From contig QQSB01000034.1 in assembly GCA_003602515.1 (NCBI GenBank), positions 1-37,657 on the forward strand: a stretch of 37,657 nucleotides of DNA, in the 5' to 3' direction. A program made the position numbers and the translations under genes. Positions 27,450 to 36,911 of the stretch are shown here, one piece after another; the stretch's first letter is position 1, and every line of letters begins with the position of its first letter. Origin of the DNA: Candidatus Poseidoniales archaeon (GTDB lineage Archaea > Thermoplasmatota > Poseidoniia > Poseidoniales > Thalassarchaeaceae). A model generated the notes under the pieces. That model ran no database searches. It had not been told where the DNA came from and saw nothing but the letters and a program-made list of their open reading frames with translations.

Positions 27450-27644
27450 ATGATGCCAGAGCAGCGTATTTGTAGTTTCACAAATGAGGAGATCGAGCCA
27501 GGAACTGGCATGATGTTTGTCAAGAGGGATGGTTCAGTATACTGGTTCAAGGACAGTAAGTCCCGAAAGAACATGCTCAAGCTGAAGAGAAATGCGAGGA
27601 GACTCAAGTGGACTCGTCGCTATGAGAAGGGCGGAATCAAGTAA
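27450..27644 (+). CDS. rpl24e: Ribosomal protein L24e (zinc-ligand-depleted variant)
   Basis: MPEQRICSFTNEEIEPGTGMMFVKRDGSVYWFKDSKSRKNMLKLKRNARRLKWTRRYEK; starts within or overlapping the S28e stop. Confidence 0.93.
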   Translation: MMPEQRICSFTNEEIEPGTGMMFVKRDGSVYWFKDSKSRKNMLKLKRNARRLKWTRRYEKGGIK

Positions 27645-27695
27645 TCTCGAGGCTACTTTTCCGCATATCTAGAGGGAAAAATAAGCCTAACTACG

Positions 27696-28151
27696 TCACT
27701 GAGCAGTGATTCTGTAGTCGACCCTTGCCCTGTCGTTCTCATCACTGGATAGTAGGCCTCCTTGGTCTGGTGGCTGAGCATCCCCGCAGTCTGTATTGTC
27801 GATTACAGTGACGTACGTCCCAGCATCGATTGTAGCCTCTAGGTTTGCAGCATCGGTGTTTGGATCACTGAGGTCAGCAAGGTAGACGAAACTGTCGCAA
27901 TCCTCGTACTTCTGATAATTCACCTCGGTCATGGTGTAGAGGTCGATGTTCGGACCCTCCTGCTTTTCCAGGGCGATCCTGATCGTGGATACTGATTCGG
28001 TTGTCCAAGTTAGCTTGATGTGCTCGTCTTCGTTGACGAATGTGTTGTCATCGAAGAGTTCTCTCTCTGGGTTCACTGTGTCATTTACGCTATCCACGCA
28101 TCCTGGCAGCAACAGACAAACCGTCAAAAGTAACGGGATTTGTATTTTCAT
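27696..28151 (-). CDS. Putative secreted lipoprotein of unknown function
   Basis: [21 protein letters not shown]: signal peptide with lipobox (LLPGC), acidic remainder; start chosen at 28151. Confidence 0.7.
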   Translation of the reverse strand: MKIQIPLLLTVCLLLPGCVDSVNDTVNPERELFDDNTFVNEDEHIKLTWTTESVSTIRIALEKQEGPNIDLYTMTEVNYQKYEDCDSFVYLADLSDPNTDAANLEATIDAGTYVTVIDNTDCGDAQPPDQGGLLSSDENDRARVDYRITAQ

Positions 28152-28231
28152 GGCATTCCGACTTGATACTAGGCTCATCAAGCATTTGCTCTGGTGACTT
28201 CGTTGAAATAGGGAGGGTGTTTCGCCGGGAC

Positions 28232-28687
28232 ATGGGAGAAATGCAGACAACCTTCGTGATGATCAAACCTGATGGAGTACAGAGAGGCTTGGTAGCCGAA
28301 ATTATTGGCAGATTCGAAACAAAGGGTCTACGACTAGTGGGCCTTAGGCAACTAACTCCCCCTCTGGAGTTAGCAGAAGCACACTATGAGGTTCACAACG
28401 AGCGTCCCTTCTACGCGGGCCTCATCGATTTCATCACATCTGGTCCCGTGGTGGCAATGGCATGGTCAGGGGTTGACGCAATCAGCGTGGCTCGGAACAT
28501 AATCGGTCCTACCGACGGTCGTACTGCCGCTCCCGGCACCATAAGGGGGGACTTCGCGATGGACATAGGTCACAATGTGATTCATGGCTCTGATGGAGAG
28601 GACACGGCCTCATTCGAGTTGGGCCTGTGGTTCCCAGACGGGCTTGTCGACTGGACCCGAGACGCAGAGGCGCACATCTACGAGTGA
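28232..28687 (+). CDS. ndk: Nucleoside diphosphate kinase
   Basis: [64 protein letters not shown]. Confidence 0.96.
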   Translation: MGEMQTTFVMIKPDGVQRGLVAEIIGRFETKGLRLVGLRQLTPPLELAEAHYEVHNERPFYAGLIDFITSGPVVAMAWSGVDAISVARNIIGPTDGRTAAPGTIRGDFAMDIGHNVIHGSDGEDTASFELGLWFPDGLVDWTRDAEAHIYE

Positions 28688-28728
28688 GTAAATCAATTCT
28701 GAAGGGGAAGGAGCATGAGGTGGGTTAA

Positions 28729-30507
28729 ATGTCAGAACGCAGACAACCCATCGTCGCTGTCCTAGGCCATGTTGATCATGGTAAGACCTCCTTGCTAGAT
28801 CATGTGAGATCACTAGGTGAGCAGGGTCGATCCTCGGTAATGGACAGGGAGGCTGGAGGGATTACCCAGCATATCGGAGCCACAGAAGTTCCGTCGGAAA
28901 TCCTCAATGATTTGTGTGCCCCGCTATTGGGGGGGAAGAAATTCGACTCCCCCGGACTACTCTTCATTGATACCCCGGGGCACCATTCGTTTTCCTCGCT
29001 CCGTGCAAGAGGGGGATCTCTGGCAGATATTGCAATTCTAATTGTTGATGTTATGGAGGGCTGCAGGCCACAGACAAGGGAGTCTCTGAGAATCCTGAAG
29101 CAATCGAAGACTCCCTTCGTTGTCGCAGGGAACAAGGTGGACAGGATTCATGGATGGCAGTGCCAAGAAGGGAGGTCGATGGCCATCTCGATGAGAGACC
29201 AGACGAAGGAGGTTCAGGGCCTATTCGACCAGAAGTACTGGGAACTCGTAGGTCAGTTTGCCGAGGAAGGATTCAACCTAGAGAGGTATGAGAGAATTAA
29301 GGACTTCACCAAGGAGATCGCAATGGTCCCAGTTTCTGCTAGGGAGGGAGAGGGCATTCAGGACCTATTAGCGGTTGTGATAGGCCTAGCAGAGCGATAC
29401 CTCTCCGACCAGTTGACAGATGTTGATGGTTCTGGAGAAGCGACCGTCTTGGAGATGAAGGAGGAGAGGGGGCTTGGCAAGACGCTGGACCTTATCCTGC
29501 ATAGGGGATCTATCCGCAAGGGGGATGAGATAGTACTGGTCGGCGATAGAGGAGGGGTCAGCACCCACGTGAAGGGGTTATTCTCGCCAAGAGGGATGAG
29601 CGAGATGCGAGATGCCGGGGACAGATGGGATAACGCAGAAGCTGCTTACGCGGCTGCTGGAATCAAGATTAGCGCACCATCTTTGGAGGGCGTCTTGGTG
29701 GGAACTACGCTTCGAGTAGTTTCATCCGACGAGGAGAGGGACGCTGCATTGGCAGCAGCGGACGAAGAGGCTAATCTCTCGATTGATCTAGACGAAGAAG
29801 GCGTCTGCATCAAGTCGGACACGGTTGGAGGGCTAGAGGCTCTGGCAAAGGAGCTCAGGGAGATAGGCGTGCCAATCAGAGATGCATCCATTGGAAAGGT
29901 CAGTCGTAGGGATGTTCGTAGCGCTGAGGCGTCCACAGACCCCCTGAACCGACTGATCATGGCATTCAGCACTGAGATTCTCGAAGAGGCAGAGGAAGAA
30001 GTAGCAGCCTCAGAAGCGGGAGTCATGTACATTGGATCCGACATTATCTACAGAATTCTGGAAGAGCGGGAAGAATGGGTAGAAGCCCGGAAATCAGAGC
30101 TCGAGGAAGAGCGGAGAGAATTGGTCGTATACCCTGGCAGAATTATGCTCCTCCCTGATCATACATTCAGAATCTCGAAGCCAGCCGTCGTTGGAGTAAG
30201 GGTTCTCGGAGGCAGAATACACATTGGACAGGGGCTTCTCAAAGATGGAGTTCGGGTTGGACGAATAAAATCCATCAGATCAGGGCAAGAGAGCCTAAAG
30301 GAAGCGATGCAGGGTGCTGAGGTGGCAATTTCAGTTGATGGTGTCACTGTAGGAAGGCAGATTGACGAGGGAGACGTCCTCCTGGTCGATATTCCGGAAT
30401 CGCATGCCAGGAAGCTTAGGAAGATGGAGATGACCTCTATGGAGAAGGACGTATACGAGGAGTTGCTGGCAATTCATAGGAAGGATGACCACTTCTGGGG
30501 CAGATAA
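28729..30507 (+). CDS. infB: Translation initiation factor aIF5B/IF-2
   Basis: VAVLGHVDHGKTSLLDHVR, GGITQHIGATEVP, FIDTPGHHSFSSLRARGG, GNKVDRIHGW. Confidence 0.97.
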   Translation: MSERRQPIVAVLGHVDHGKTSLLDHVRSLGEQGRSSVMDREAGGITQHIGATEVPSEILNDLCAPLLGGKKFDSPGLLFIDTPGHHSFSSLRARGGSLADIAILIVDVMEGCRPQTRESLRILKQSKTPFVVAGNKVDRIHGWQCQEGRSMAISMRDQTKEVQGLFDQKYWELVGQFAEEGFNLERYERIKDFTKEIAMVPVSAREGEGIQDLLAVVIGLAERYLSDQLTDVDGSGEATVLEMKEERGLGKTLDLILHRGSIRKGDEIVLVGDRGGVSTHVKGLFSPRGMSEMRDAGDRWDNAEAAYAAAGIKISAPSLEGVLVGTTLRVVSSDEERDAALAAADEEANLSIDLDEEGVCIKSDTVGGLEALAKELREIGVPIRDASIGKVSRRDVRSAEASTDPLNRLIMAFSTEILEEAEEEVAASEAGVMYIGSDIIYRILEEREEWVEARKSELEEERRELVVYPGRIMLLPDHTFRISKPAVVGVRVLGGRIHIGQGLLKDGVRVGRIKSIRSGQESLKEAMQGAEVAISVDGVTVGRQIDEGDVLLVDIPESHARKLRKMEMTSMEKDVYEELLAIHRKDDHFWGR

Positions 30508-30558
30508 GACAAGAGCGAGGGATGTGCAAAGGCACCTAACACTCAAGTAGTCATCGAA

Positions 30559-31572
30559 TTGGCCTATGGAGTAAGAGGGTTCAGTGTGGCGATTGCTCAG
30601 GGTGGTGGTTCTAGCTCAAAGGACCTCATTAGATCGGTCTCTGGGCATGCTAACAATCTCATGAGCGAGGTTGCCAAGGTCATTATTGGTAAGCCGGAAA
30701 ATATCCGAAAGGTGGCAATTGGAATACTGGCCAATGGTAACATCCTGATTGAAGACAATCCGGGCCTGGCAAAGACTCTGATGTCGAATACTTTCGCTGA
30801 AGCACTCGGTTGCAAGTTCAAGAGAGTGCAGTTCACCCCTGACCTGCTTCCCGCGGATATAATCGGGACCTACATGTATGACCAGAAGACTGGAGAGTTC
30901 AGGCCTAGGTTCGGCCCTCTATTCACCAACATACTTCTAGCAGACGAGATTAACAGAGCCCCTCCGAAGACTCAGGCTGCTCTCCTCGAGGCTATGGAAG
31001 AGAAGCAAGTAACAATTGAGGGGATTACACACAAACTCCCTGCACCATTCGTAACGATGGCAACTCAGAACCCAATTGAGCAGGAGGGGACCTATCCCCT
31101 TCCCGAGGCACAAATGGATAGATTCCTCATGAAGATGAGCATGGGATACCCATCGATGGACGAAGAGAAGGCGATACTGCAGAGAAGGAAGCTGCGAGGA
31201 AAAGACAACTACGATGTTGAACAGATTGTCGAGCCTCGAAAGGTTGTGGCGATGCAGAAGGCCCTGGAGACCGTTCACATCGATCCAGGCATCCTAGGGT
31301 ACATCGTACAAGTCGTCCAGAGAACTAGGGCAGATCCAAGAATAGAGGCAGGGGCCTCACCAAGGGCTAGCCAGGGCCTTTTCAAAGCATCAAGGGCGTC
31401 TGCCGCAATCGATGGGAGGGACTACGTGATCCCTGATGACGTGAAAGGGGTCGCTCTGGATGTGGTCAGCCATAGGATTGTCCTCAAGCCCGAGTCCAAG
31501 ATTAGAGGGGTTACTGGAAGGAGGGTCGTGAACAAGATCCTCAGTGAAGTTCAGGTCCCGGTAATACAGTAA
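30559..31572 (+). CDS. MoxR-family AAA+ ATPase
   Basis: LIEDNPGLAKTLMSNTFAEALGCKFKRVQFTPDLLPADIIGTYMYD...LLADEINRAPPKTQAALLEAMEEKQVT...FVTMATQNPIEQEGTYPLPEAQMDRF; TTG start or a later start codon. Confidence 0.95.
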   Translation: MAYGVRGFSVAIAQGGGSSSKDLIRSVSGHANNLMSEVAKVIIGKPENIRKVAIGILANGNILIEDNPGLAKTLMSNTFAEALGCKFKRVQFTPDLLPADIIGTYMYDQKTGEFRPRFGPLFTNILLADEINRAPPKTQAALLEAMEEKQVTIEGITHKLPAPFVTMATQNPIEQEGTYPLPEAQMDRFLMKMSMGYPSMDEEKAILQRRKLRGKDNYDVEQIVEPRKVVAMQKALETVHIDPGILGYIVQVVQRTRADPRIEAGASPRASQGLFKASRASAAIDGRDYVIPDDVKGVALDVVSHRIVLKPESKIRGVTGRRVVNKILSEVQVPVIQ

Positions 31573-31610
31573 TCGGGAATCCCAATTAACCGGATGCCGT
31601 ATTCAGCCAC

Positions 31611-32513
31611 GTGGCAGTAGTGATAGCCTGCGTGAATCACAAAGGCGGATGTTCTCGGACGACCACTGCAGTGAACCTGGCCTCATCTCTGGCAATGGGG
31701 AGCGAGGATTACGGGATACGAAGCAGGAAGGTTCTGCTTGTTGACATGGACCCGAAGGGAAACGTGGCAACGACCTTCGGTGTTGACAAGAGGAGCGTGG
31801 GGCCGACAATGAATGAGTTGTTCGCTCGGGGTGTGGACGATGAGTCTCTGAAACTGGAGGATTGCATACTTGGTCCGGATCTACTCTCAAGATCGATGAA
31901 GGCTGCTTGGAGGAAGAACAACCCGGAGAAGTCCAGGGGACCCCCCAAGCACATTGGAATCAGAAACTTGTGGATTCTACCAGCGGATCTGGATCTTTCT
32001 GGAATCGAAGTGGACCTAGCGACGAGGGTCGGCAGGGAAAATAGGCTAAAGCTCGCCCTCTCCGAGGCATTAGGTAATTTCGATGTGATCATTATCGACA
32101 CTCCTGCATCCCTGGGGCTGCTCACAGTAAATTCTCTGTGCGCGGCAGACTGGCTACTGATTCCCATTCAAGCGGAGTTCTATGCCTTAGAAGGAATGAG
32201 CCAGCTAATCTCCTCAATAAGGGAGGTTCAGAGGTCAGTGAATCCGGGTCTGGGCCTTTTGGGAATCCTGATGACCATGGTACAATCAAGAAGTAAGTTA
32301 TGCGAAACTGTTACCGAGCATGCTCGAAAGCACTTCGGGGACAGAGTCTTTGAATCGCAGATTCCAAGATCGGTAGCCATAGCAGAATCACCTCTGGAAG
32401 GTGCTCCGATAGTAATTGCACAGAAGCCAAACAAGTCAAACCGTGCTAGTCAATCATACTGGGAGTTTGCAAGAGAGGCAGATGGTAGAATCAGAGCGAT
32501 TACTGAATTATAG
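31611..32513 (+). CDS. ParA/Soj-like ATPase with altered P-loop
   Basis: GTG start; VNHKGGCSRTTTAVNLASSLA, KVLLVDMDPKGNVATTFGV, NFDVIIIDTPASLGLLTVNSLCAADWLLIPIQAEFYALEG. Confidence 0.93.
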   Translation: MAVVIACVNHKGGCSRTTTAVNLASSLAMGSEDYGIRSRKVLLVDMDPKGNVATTFGVDKRSVGPTMNELFARGVDDESLKLEDCILGPDLLSRSMKAAWRKNNPEKSRGPPKHIGIRNLWILPADLDLSGIEVDLATRVGRENRLKLALSEALGNFDVIIIDTPASLGLLTVNSLCAADWLLIPIQAEFYALEGMSQLISSIREVQRSVNPGLGLLGILMTMVQSRSKLCETVTEHARKHFGDRVFESQIPRSVAIAESPLEGAPIVIAQKPNKSNRASQSYWEFAREADGRIRAITEL

Positions 32514-32517
32514 TCCA

Positions 32518-33735
32518 CTAGGAGCCGGATTGCTCCATCACTCTGTGCCTTGCGTCAAGAAGAGCAGTTTCCATCTTTAGCCGGATTTCCGATTCCATGG
32601 TCTTGAGCATCTCCCTGATGTCCTTCTTCGACATGTCTCCCCTCTTCGACATCTGCTTCTCTAGGTTTGACATCATCTCGGACTCCCTCTGCTTGACGAA
32701 ATCGGCAACTCTCTGCTCCATCTCGACCTCTCTCTCCAGGGCTAGTTCTTGTCTTCTGAGCCCGAGTGCTGCCTCCATACTCTCCTTCTCCGCCCTAAAC
32801 CTCCGGTCTAGATCGCCAATGGCGGCTCTCTCGGATTCCTCCTGAAGTGCCTTTGTCCTGACACTGATGTCTGATTTCAGTTCCTTCTCTAGAGACTCTC
32901 TCTCACTCTCAAGCTGCTTCTCCATCTTGGTCTCATATTTTCGCCTCTTCTTGGCAATGCTATCTCTCATTTTTATTTCCTGCTCTAGTCTAAATGCCTC
33001 AGACTTGCGATGGACCTCGGACTCCATTGCCTCTCGGAGATCCATCTCGACCCTTCTTTCCATTCTCTCCATCCCCTGGTTGGCCTCCAACTCAAGCCTC
33101 TCCTCGAGGAATGCTTTCCTTCGAGTGAACTCAACCTCCATTTCCTCTCTGAGTCTTTCTCTAGTCCTAGACGAATGGGCCTCTGTCCTCCTATCCCTCT
33201 CTAGGTCGAGTTGGTCGCGAAGTCTGTTTTCCTCCCTGCGAAGGCGATGTAGCATTTCTTCTCTGAGAAGTCTCTCTTCTCTCTCCAATGATTCCTTCTC
33301 CAACCTCTCAAGCTCATCCTCCAGCTCGTCTCTGAGGTCTGCCTCAATCTGCTGTAATTGCTCTTCGAATAGAATCTCGTTGGCCTTCCTCATTGCACCT
33401 TGCATCCCTGAGACTCTCTCTGTCATCTCAGAAATTCTCATTCTTCGTTCTCTCCTGATTCCAGATCGAAGTGTTGACTCCTCATCCAGCCTTTCTCGAG
33501 CTCTAGCTGCTGCTCCCATTGCTGTCGAGGATAGTGCGTGCTCTGCCCTCAGAGCATCTAGTTCATCCAAACTCTCTGACTCGGTAGAGTCTGCCGACTT
33601 GCTCTCACTCACGTGCCCATCCCCAATTCGACGCCCTTTTCGGGGTATTTGAGACAAGAGGGTCGGAAATAGTGAGAAATGGCGGTTTCTAACCACTATC
33701 GGATTCTCGGAACTAGAATGTGACGAAGAAGTCAT
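32518..33735 (-). CDS. Long Arg/Glu-rich coiled-coil protein of unknown function
   Basis: 405 aa, highly charged continuous heptad-like sequence (LRDELEDELERLEKESLEREERLLREEMLHRLRREENRLRDQLDLERDRR...); start may be GTG 33612 rather than 33735. Confidence 0.8.
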   Translation of the reverse strand: MTSSSHSSSENPIVVRNRHFSLFPTLLSQIPRKGRRIGDGHVSESKSADSTESESLDELDALRAEHALSSTAMGAAARARERLDEESTLRSGIRRERRMRISEMTERVSGMQGAMRKANEILFEEQLQQIEADLRDELEDELERLEKESLEREERLLREEMLHRLRREENRLRDQLDLERDRRTEAHSSRTRERLREEMEVEFTRRKAFLEERLELEANQGMERMERRVEMDLREAMESEVHRKSEAFRLEQEIKMRDSIAKKRRKYETKMEKQLESERESLEKELKSDISVRTKALQEESERAAIGDLDRRFRAEKESMEAALGLRRQELALEREVEMEQRVADFVKQRESEMMSNLEKQMSKRGDMSKKDIREMLKTMESEIRLKMETALLDARHRVMEQSGS

Positions 33736-34102
33736 TCTGGCATCCGGGGCACGTCAATTCCCTCTTCCCAGGCCTAGGTCTGATTCTCAGATTTGCTTCG
33801 CAGGACGGGCATTGAACCTCGACCTTGACTATCTTTCTAGTTAGAGTGAAAATTCCTGAGCAGGCTCCACAGGACAGTTCGACTGGTCTCTTTTCGGAAC
33901 CTGCTTCGACGACTGTCATACAATGTGGGCACTGTACCTTCTCCTCCTTGAGGGCGATAATAGTTGGTTGATGGGATACTCGGCATAGGGCCCCGCATAG
34001 TACGCATTCGATTTCTCCCAAACCCTGTGGAAGCATCCCTTCGCACTGCGGACAGTTGACCAAAGGCGGTGCTATCCTTGACTCGACATCGGGAGGTGCC
34101 AT
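33713..34102 (-). CDS. Protein with three tandem zinc-ribbon-like units
   Basis: CPQC..CVLC, CPHC..CGAC, CPSC..CPGC cysteine pairs in 129 aa. Confidence 0.8.
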   Translation of the reverse strand: MAPPDVESRIAPPLVNCPQCEGMLPQGLGEIECVLCGALCRVSHQPTIIALKEEKVQCPHCMTVVEAGSEKRPVELSCGACSGIFTLTRKIVKVEVQCPSCEANLRIRPRPGKRELTCPGCQNDFFVTF

Positions 34103-34127
34103 GATAGCGGGGAATAATACAAGTTAA

Positions 34128-36830
34128 TCAAGCGGTCGCTGAGGCATCGTCGTCATTTTTGCCGGTGAAAATTGCCCAAATCTCCATGAGGTCGGAGAAA
34201 ATGTCTCTAGCTAGTTCGACCAATGAAGATAGCCTCTGAGTCCCCGTTCCAGATACCCACATTCCATTCAGTATGATGATTATTGCACTAGCCTCGTGAA
34301 GGGCTATACCGGCAGCCAAGTTTATCTCGAAACCCGCCAGTACTGCAGTGACCAGAATCATTGTGACTATCACAGAGATGGCTATGTTGGCATATACGAT
34401 TCTACGAGTTCTCTTTGCTAGTCCCACCATTCTTGAAAGTACCCTGGGATCCTGCCCGGGAATTAGCACGTCAGCTGCATCCAGGTTTACCTGGTCCCCG
34501 CTTCCAACTGCTACTCCGATGTCTGCTGCCGCAAGTGCGCCGGCATCATTGAAGCCGTCTCCAGCCATCATCGTCCGACCCTCAGAGGACAACTGAGTGA
34601 CGTACTCTGCCTTGCCCTCCGGGTCGACACCACCTTTGCATAGTGATGGGTCAATTCCGATCTCCAAAGCGAAAGCCTCCACGCTGGCCTGCTCGTCACC
34701 ACTGAGAATCTCGATCCTGACACCATGGGAGCCGAGTTCATTGATCGTCTCCAGGACTCCCTCTCGGGCATCATCGTGGGCAAATGATATTGCAGCAACA
34801 GCAGAGCCTTCCACTGAAAGGATGCTTGCGCCCTTTCCTGCATCCCTGGAGTCTTCTAGTGCCTCCTCGATTTCATTTGGGATGGAAACTTCGCGTGATC
34901 GAACCCAATCGGCTCTACCCAGGATCACTGATTCTCCCCTGTATATCCCAAACACTCCTGCATCTCCATCCTTGATCTGAGTTACCCTCATTGGATTGAG
35001 AGAGCGGGCTTCAGCCTCCTGGATTATCGTCTTTGCATAGGGGTGATTGGAGCGGGCCTCAAGACCTGCTGCAATTCTGAGCACTCTAGACTCGTCCTCC
35101 CCCCTAGCAACAGAAATGCCTGAGATTGTGGGAGTTCCACTGGTAAGTGTCCCAGTCTTGTCCAACAAGGCGAGTTTTACCTCTGCTGCCGATTCTAGAA
35201 CATCTCCACCCCTGGCTATCAATCCGAAACCGGATGCAGTAGTAAGTGCGGCTGCATGGGGAACCGGGGAAGCTAGTAGGAGTGAGCAAGGGCAAGAAAC
35301 CACCCAGAGAAGCAGCGTTGTCAGAATTGCCTGTTCAGTAGAGTTGGTGAACAAGAACCCGATTATTGGCGAAGCGAAGACAACGAGAGGGGTCCAGACT
35401 AGAGTGAACCTCTCAATCACACTCTGCGTCCTTGTTGGTTGATCCTTGTAGTGCCTCACTAGGTCAATCAAACTGGAAAGCCTAGTATCATCGCCTGTGG
35501 CCTCTGACTGGATGACTAGAGGCCCTCGAGTCAATACTAGACCAGCCTCTACCCTATCGCCTACCTTTACTGGAACCGGGATTGGTTCGCCGGTCAGAGG
35601 TGCTCTGTCTATGGCACCAGATCCTTCCACGATTACTCCGTCTACGGGTACTTTCTCCCCAGATCTTACCTCGATCATCTCTCCGACTTCGAGTGCCTCC
35701 ACTGGGACTAGGTCATTGTCACAGTCTATGGCAGAGGATGGATCCAAGGAAGCGGTAGAAATCACATTTAGAGACCTAGTCACTTCGATCTCCATTGGTT
35801 TTTCACTGGTAACTACTCTCGCCCTCCTCGGGAGTCGGTCGAGCCCTCCCTGCATCGATTGCCTCGCTCTAATCAATGCGCGGTTCTCTAGGTGGGAAGC
35901 AAATGCGACCAGTGATACAACCATCAGGGCCTCTATCAGCTCACCAAGTGCAATTGCCCCTATTACTGCCATTGATGTTAGGACCTGGAATCCAACAACA
36001 CGATTTTTCAGTCCTGCTATGGCTTCCTTGAACAATTGGTTTCCTGCAAAGGCGACGCCCCCGAGAGATAGTGCCCAGACCACTACTTTGGGAATCTGTT
36101 CGGATGCCTCTAAGGCTGCCACTAGCATGATCAGAGGTATTGTCAGAACAGCTGCAAGGAGTTGGATCTGATCCTTCCTAAATCCAGATTCCCTGACAGG
36201 AGAGAGCATGTGACCCTCTCCAAGTATCTCGGACATCTTCTGTTCGGATGCCCCTCTCAGTTCCGGATCGGAAATCCAAACTCGTTGAACATCGATGTGG
36301 CCTTTGTCGGTTCGTGCATCCAATGTCCCGGGAATACTGAGTATAGAGTTCCGAAGTCCCCTGTTGTCTAAACCGAGTCTCGGGGCAATTCTTTCAGGGT
36401 TAGCGCCATCCGCTCTCAGCCACCCAATATCTGGCTCATGTCCAAGACTGGCGAGGACTGAGGAGGCCCTGGAAACCGTACCAACCGATATGTCCTGAGA
36501 TATCTCGACCGTGCCCTCGGCTACTGAAATCCTACAAGACTGGATTCCAGGTAGGCGTTTGACTGCCCGGGATGCCTTCATTGCGCAGTCAGGGCAGTCC
36601 ATCCCCCTGATCCCCCAGTCGAACTGGAAAACCCCATCTAACGAAATCTCAATTCCATCGAATTCTCGTGGTTCTACTTCCCGTGGTTCTGAGGAGTGGA
36701 CTCTTTTTGCGGGCTTCCTCTTTGGTAGTGAGATCTTTGGGAGTGAGATCTTCCTAGATGGGTTCTTTTCCGAAGAGTTGTCACCTTCCTCGTCATCGAG
36801 GTATAGGAAATCATCGGAGTCCTCTACCAT
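34128..36830 (-). CDS. P1B-type heavy-metal-transporting ATPase with N-terminal HMA domain
   Basis: GMDCPDCAMKASRAVKRLPG (HMA), VSCPCSLLLASP (TM), LLDKTGTLTSG, GDGFNDAGALAAADIGVAVG; start placed at ATG 36830 (MVEDSDDFLYLDD) since the longer ORF overlaps the divergent HAD gene. Confidence 0.94.
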   Translation of the reverse strand: MVEDSDDFLYLDDEEGDNSSEKNPSRKISLPKISLPKRKPAKRVHSSEPREVEPREFDGIEISLDGVFQFDWGIRGMDCPDCAMKASRAVKRLPGIQSCRISVAEGTVEISQDISVGTVSRASSVLASLGHEPDIGWLRADGANPERIAPRLGLDNRGLRNSILSIPGTLDARTDKGHIDVQRVWISDPELRGASEQKMSEILGEGHMLSPVRESGFRKDQIQLLAAVLTIPLIMLVAALEASEQIPKVVVWALSLGGVAFAGNQLFKEAIAGLKNRVVGFQVLTSMAVIGAIALGELIEALMVVSLVAFASHLENRALIRARQSMQGGLDRLPRRARVVTSEKPMEIEVTRSLNVISTASLDPSSAIDCDNDLVPVEALEVGEMIEVRSGEKVPVDGVIVEGSGAIDRAPLTGEPIPVPVKVGDRVEAGLVLTRGPLVIQSEATGDDTRLSSLIDLVRHYKDQPTRTQSVIERFTLVWTPLVVFASPIIGFLFTNSTEQAILTTLLLWVVSCPCSLLLASPVPHAAALTTASGFGLIARGGDVLESAAEVKLALLDKTGTLTSGTPTISGISVARGEDESRVLRIAAGLEARSNHPYAKTIIQEAEARSLNPMRVTQIKDGDAGVFGIYRGESVILGRADWVRSREVSIPNEIEEALEDSRDAGKGASILSVEGSAVAAISFAHDDAREGVLETINELGSHGVRIEILSGDEQASVEAFALEIGIDPSLCKGGVDPEGKAEYVTQLSSEGRTMMAGDGFNDAGALAAADIGVAVGSGDQVNLDAADVLIPGQDPRVLSRMVGLAKRTRRIVYANIAISVIVTMILVTAVLAGFEINLAAGIALHEASAIIIILNGMWVSGTGTQRLSSLVELARDIFSDLMEIWAIFTGKNDDDASATA
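36721..36750. repeat. 15-bp tandem duplication in the P1B-ATPase N-terminal linker
   Basis: tttggtagtgagatc (36721-36735) followed by tttgggagtgagatc (36736-36750), one mismatch; encodes KISLPKISLPK. Confidence 0.8.
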
Positions 36831-36911
36831 GTAACTCCCAATATCGGGTATCGCTTCAACATAATGCAGCCCTGTCGGTGGTATCTTGAACGTACGCCAA
36901 TTCGAGGGAGC

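Noticed and set aside
30780-30960. MoxR P-loop EDNPGLAKT lacking the first Gly
   Set aside because: I recall similar ED(Y/N)PGLAKT forms as common in archaeal MoxR, so not treated as anomalous
32867-33652. 261-aa plus-strand Ser/Leu-rich ORF
   Set aside because: Exact antisense of the Arg/Glu-rich coiled-coil gene; the Ser/Leu bias is a by-product of complementing charged codons
35497-36171. 224-aa plus-strand ORF
   Set aside because: Antisense to the P1B-ATPase, which has strong domain motifs; no recognisable protein features
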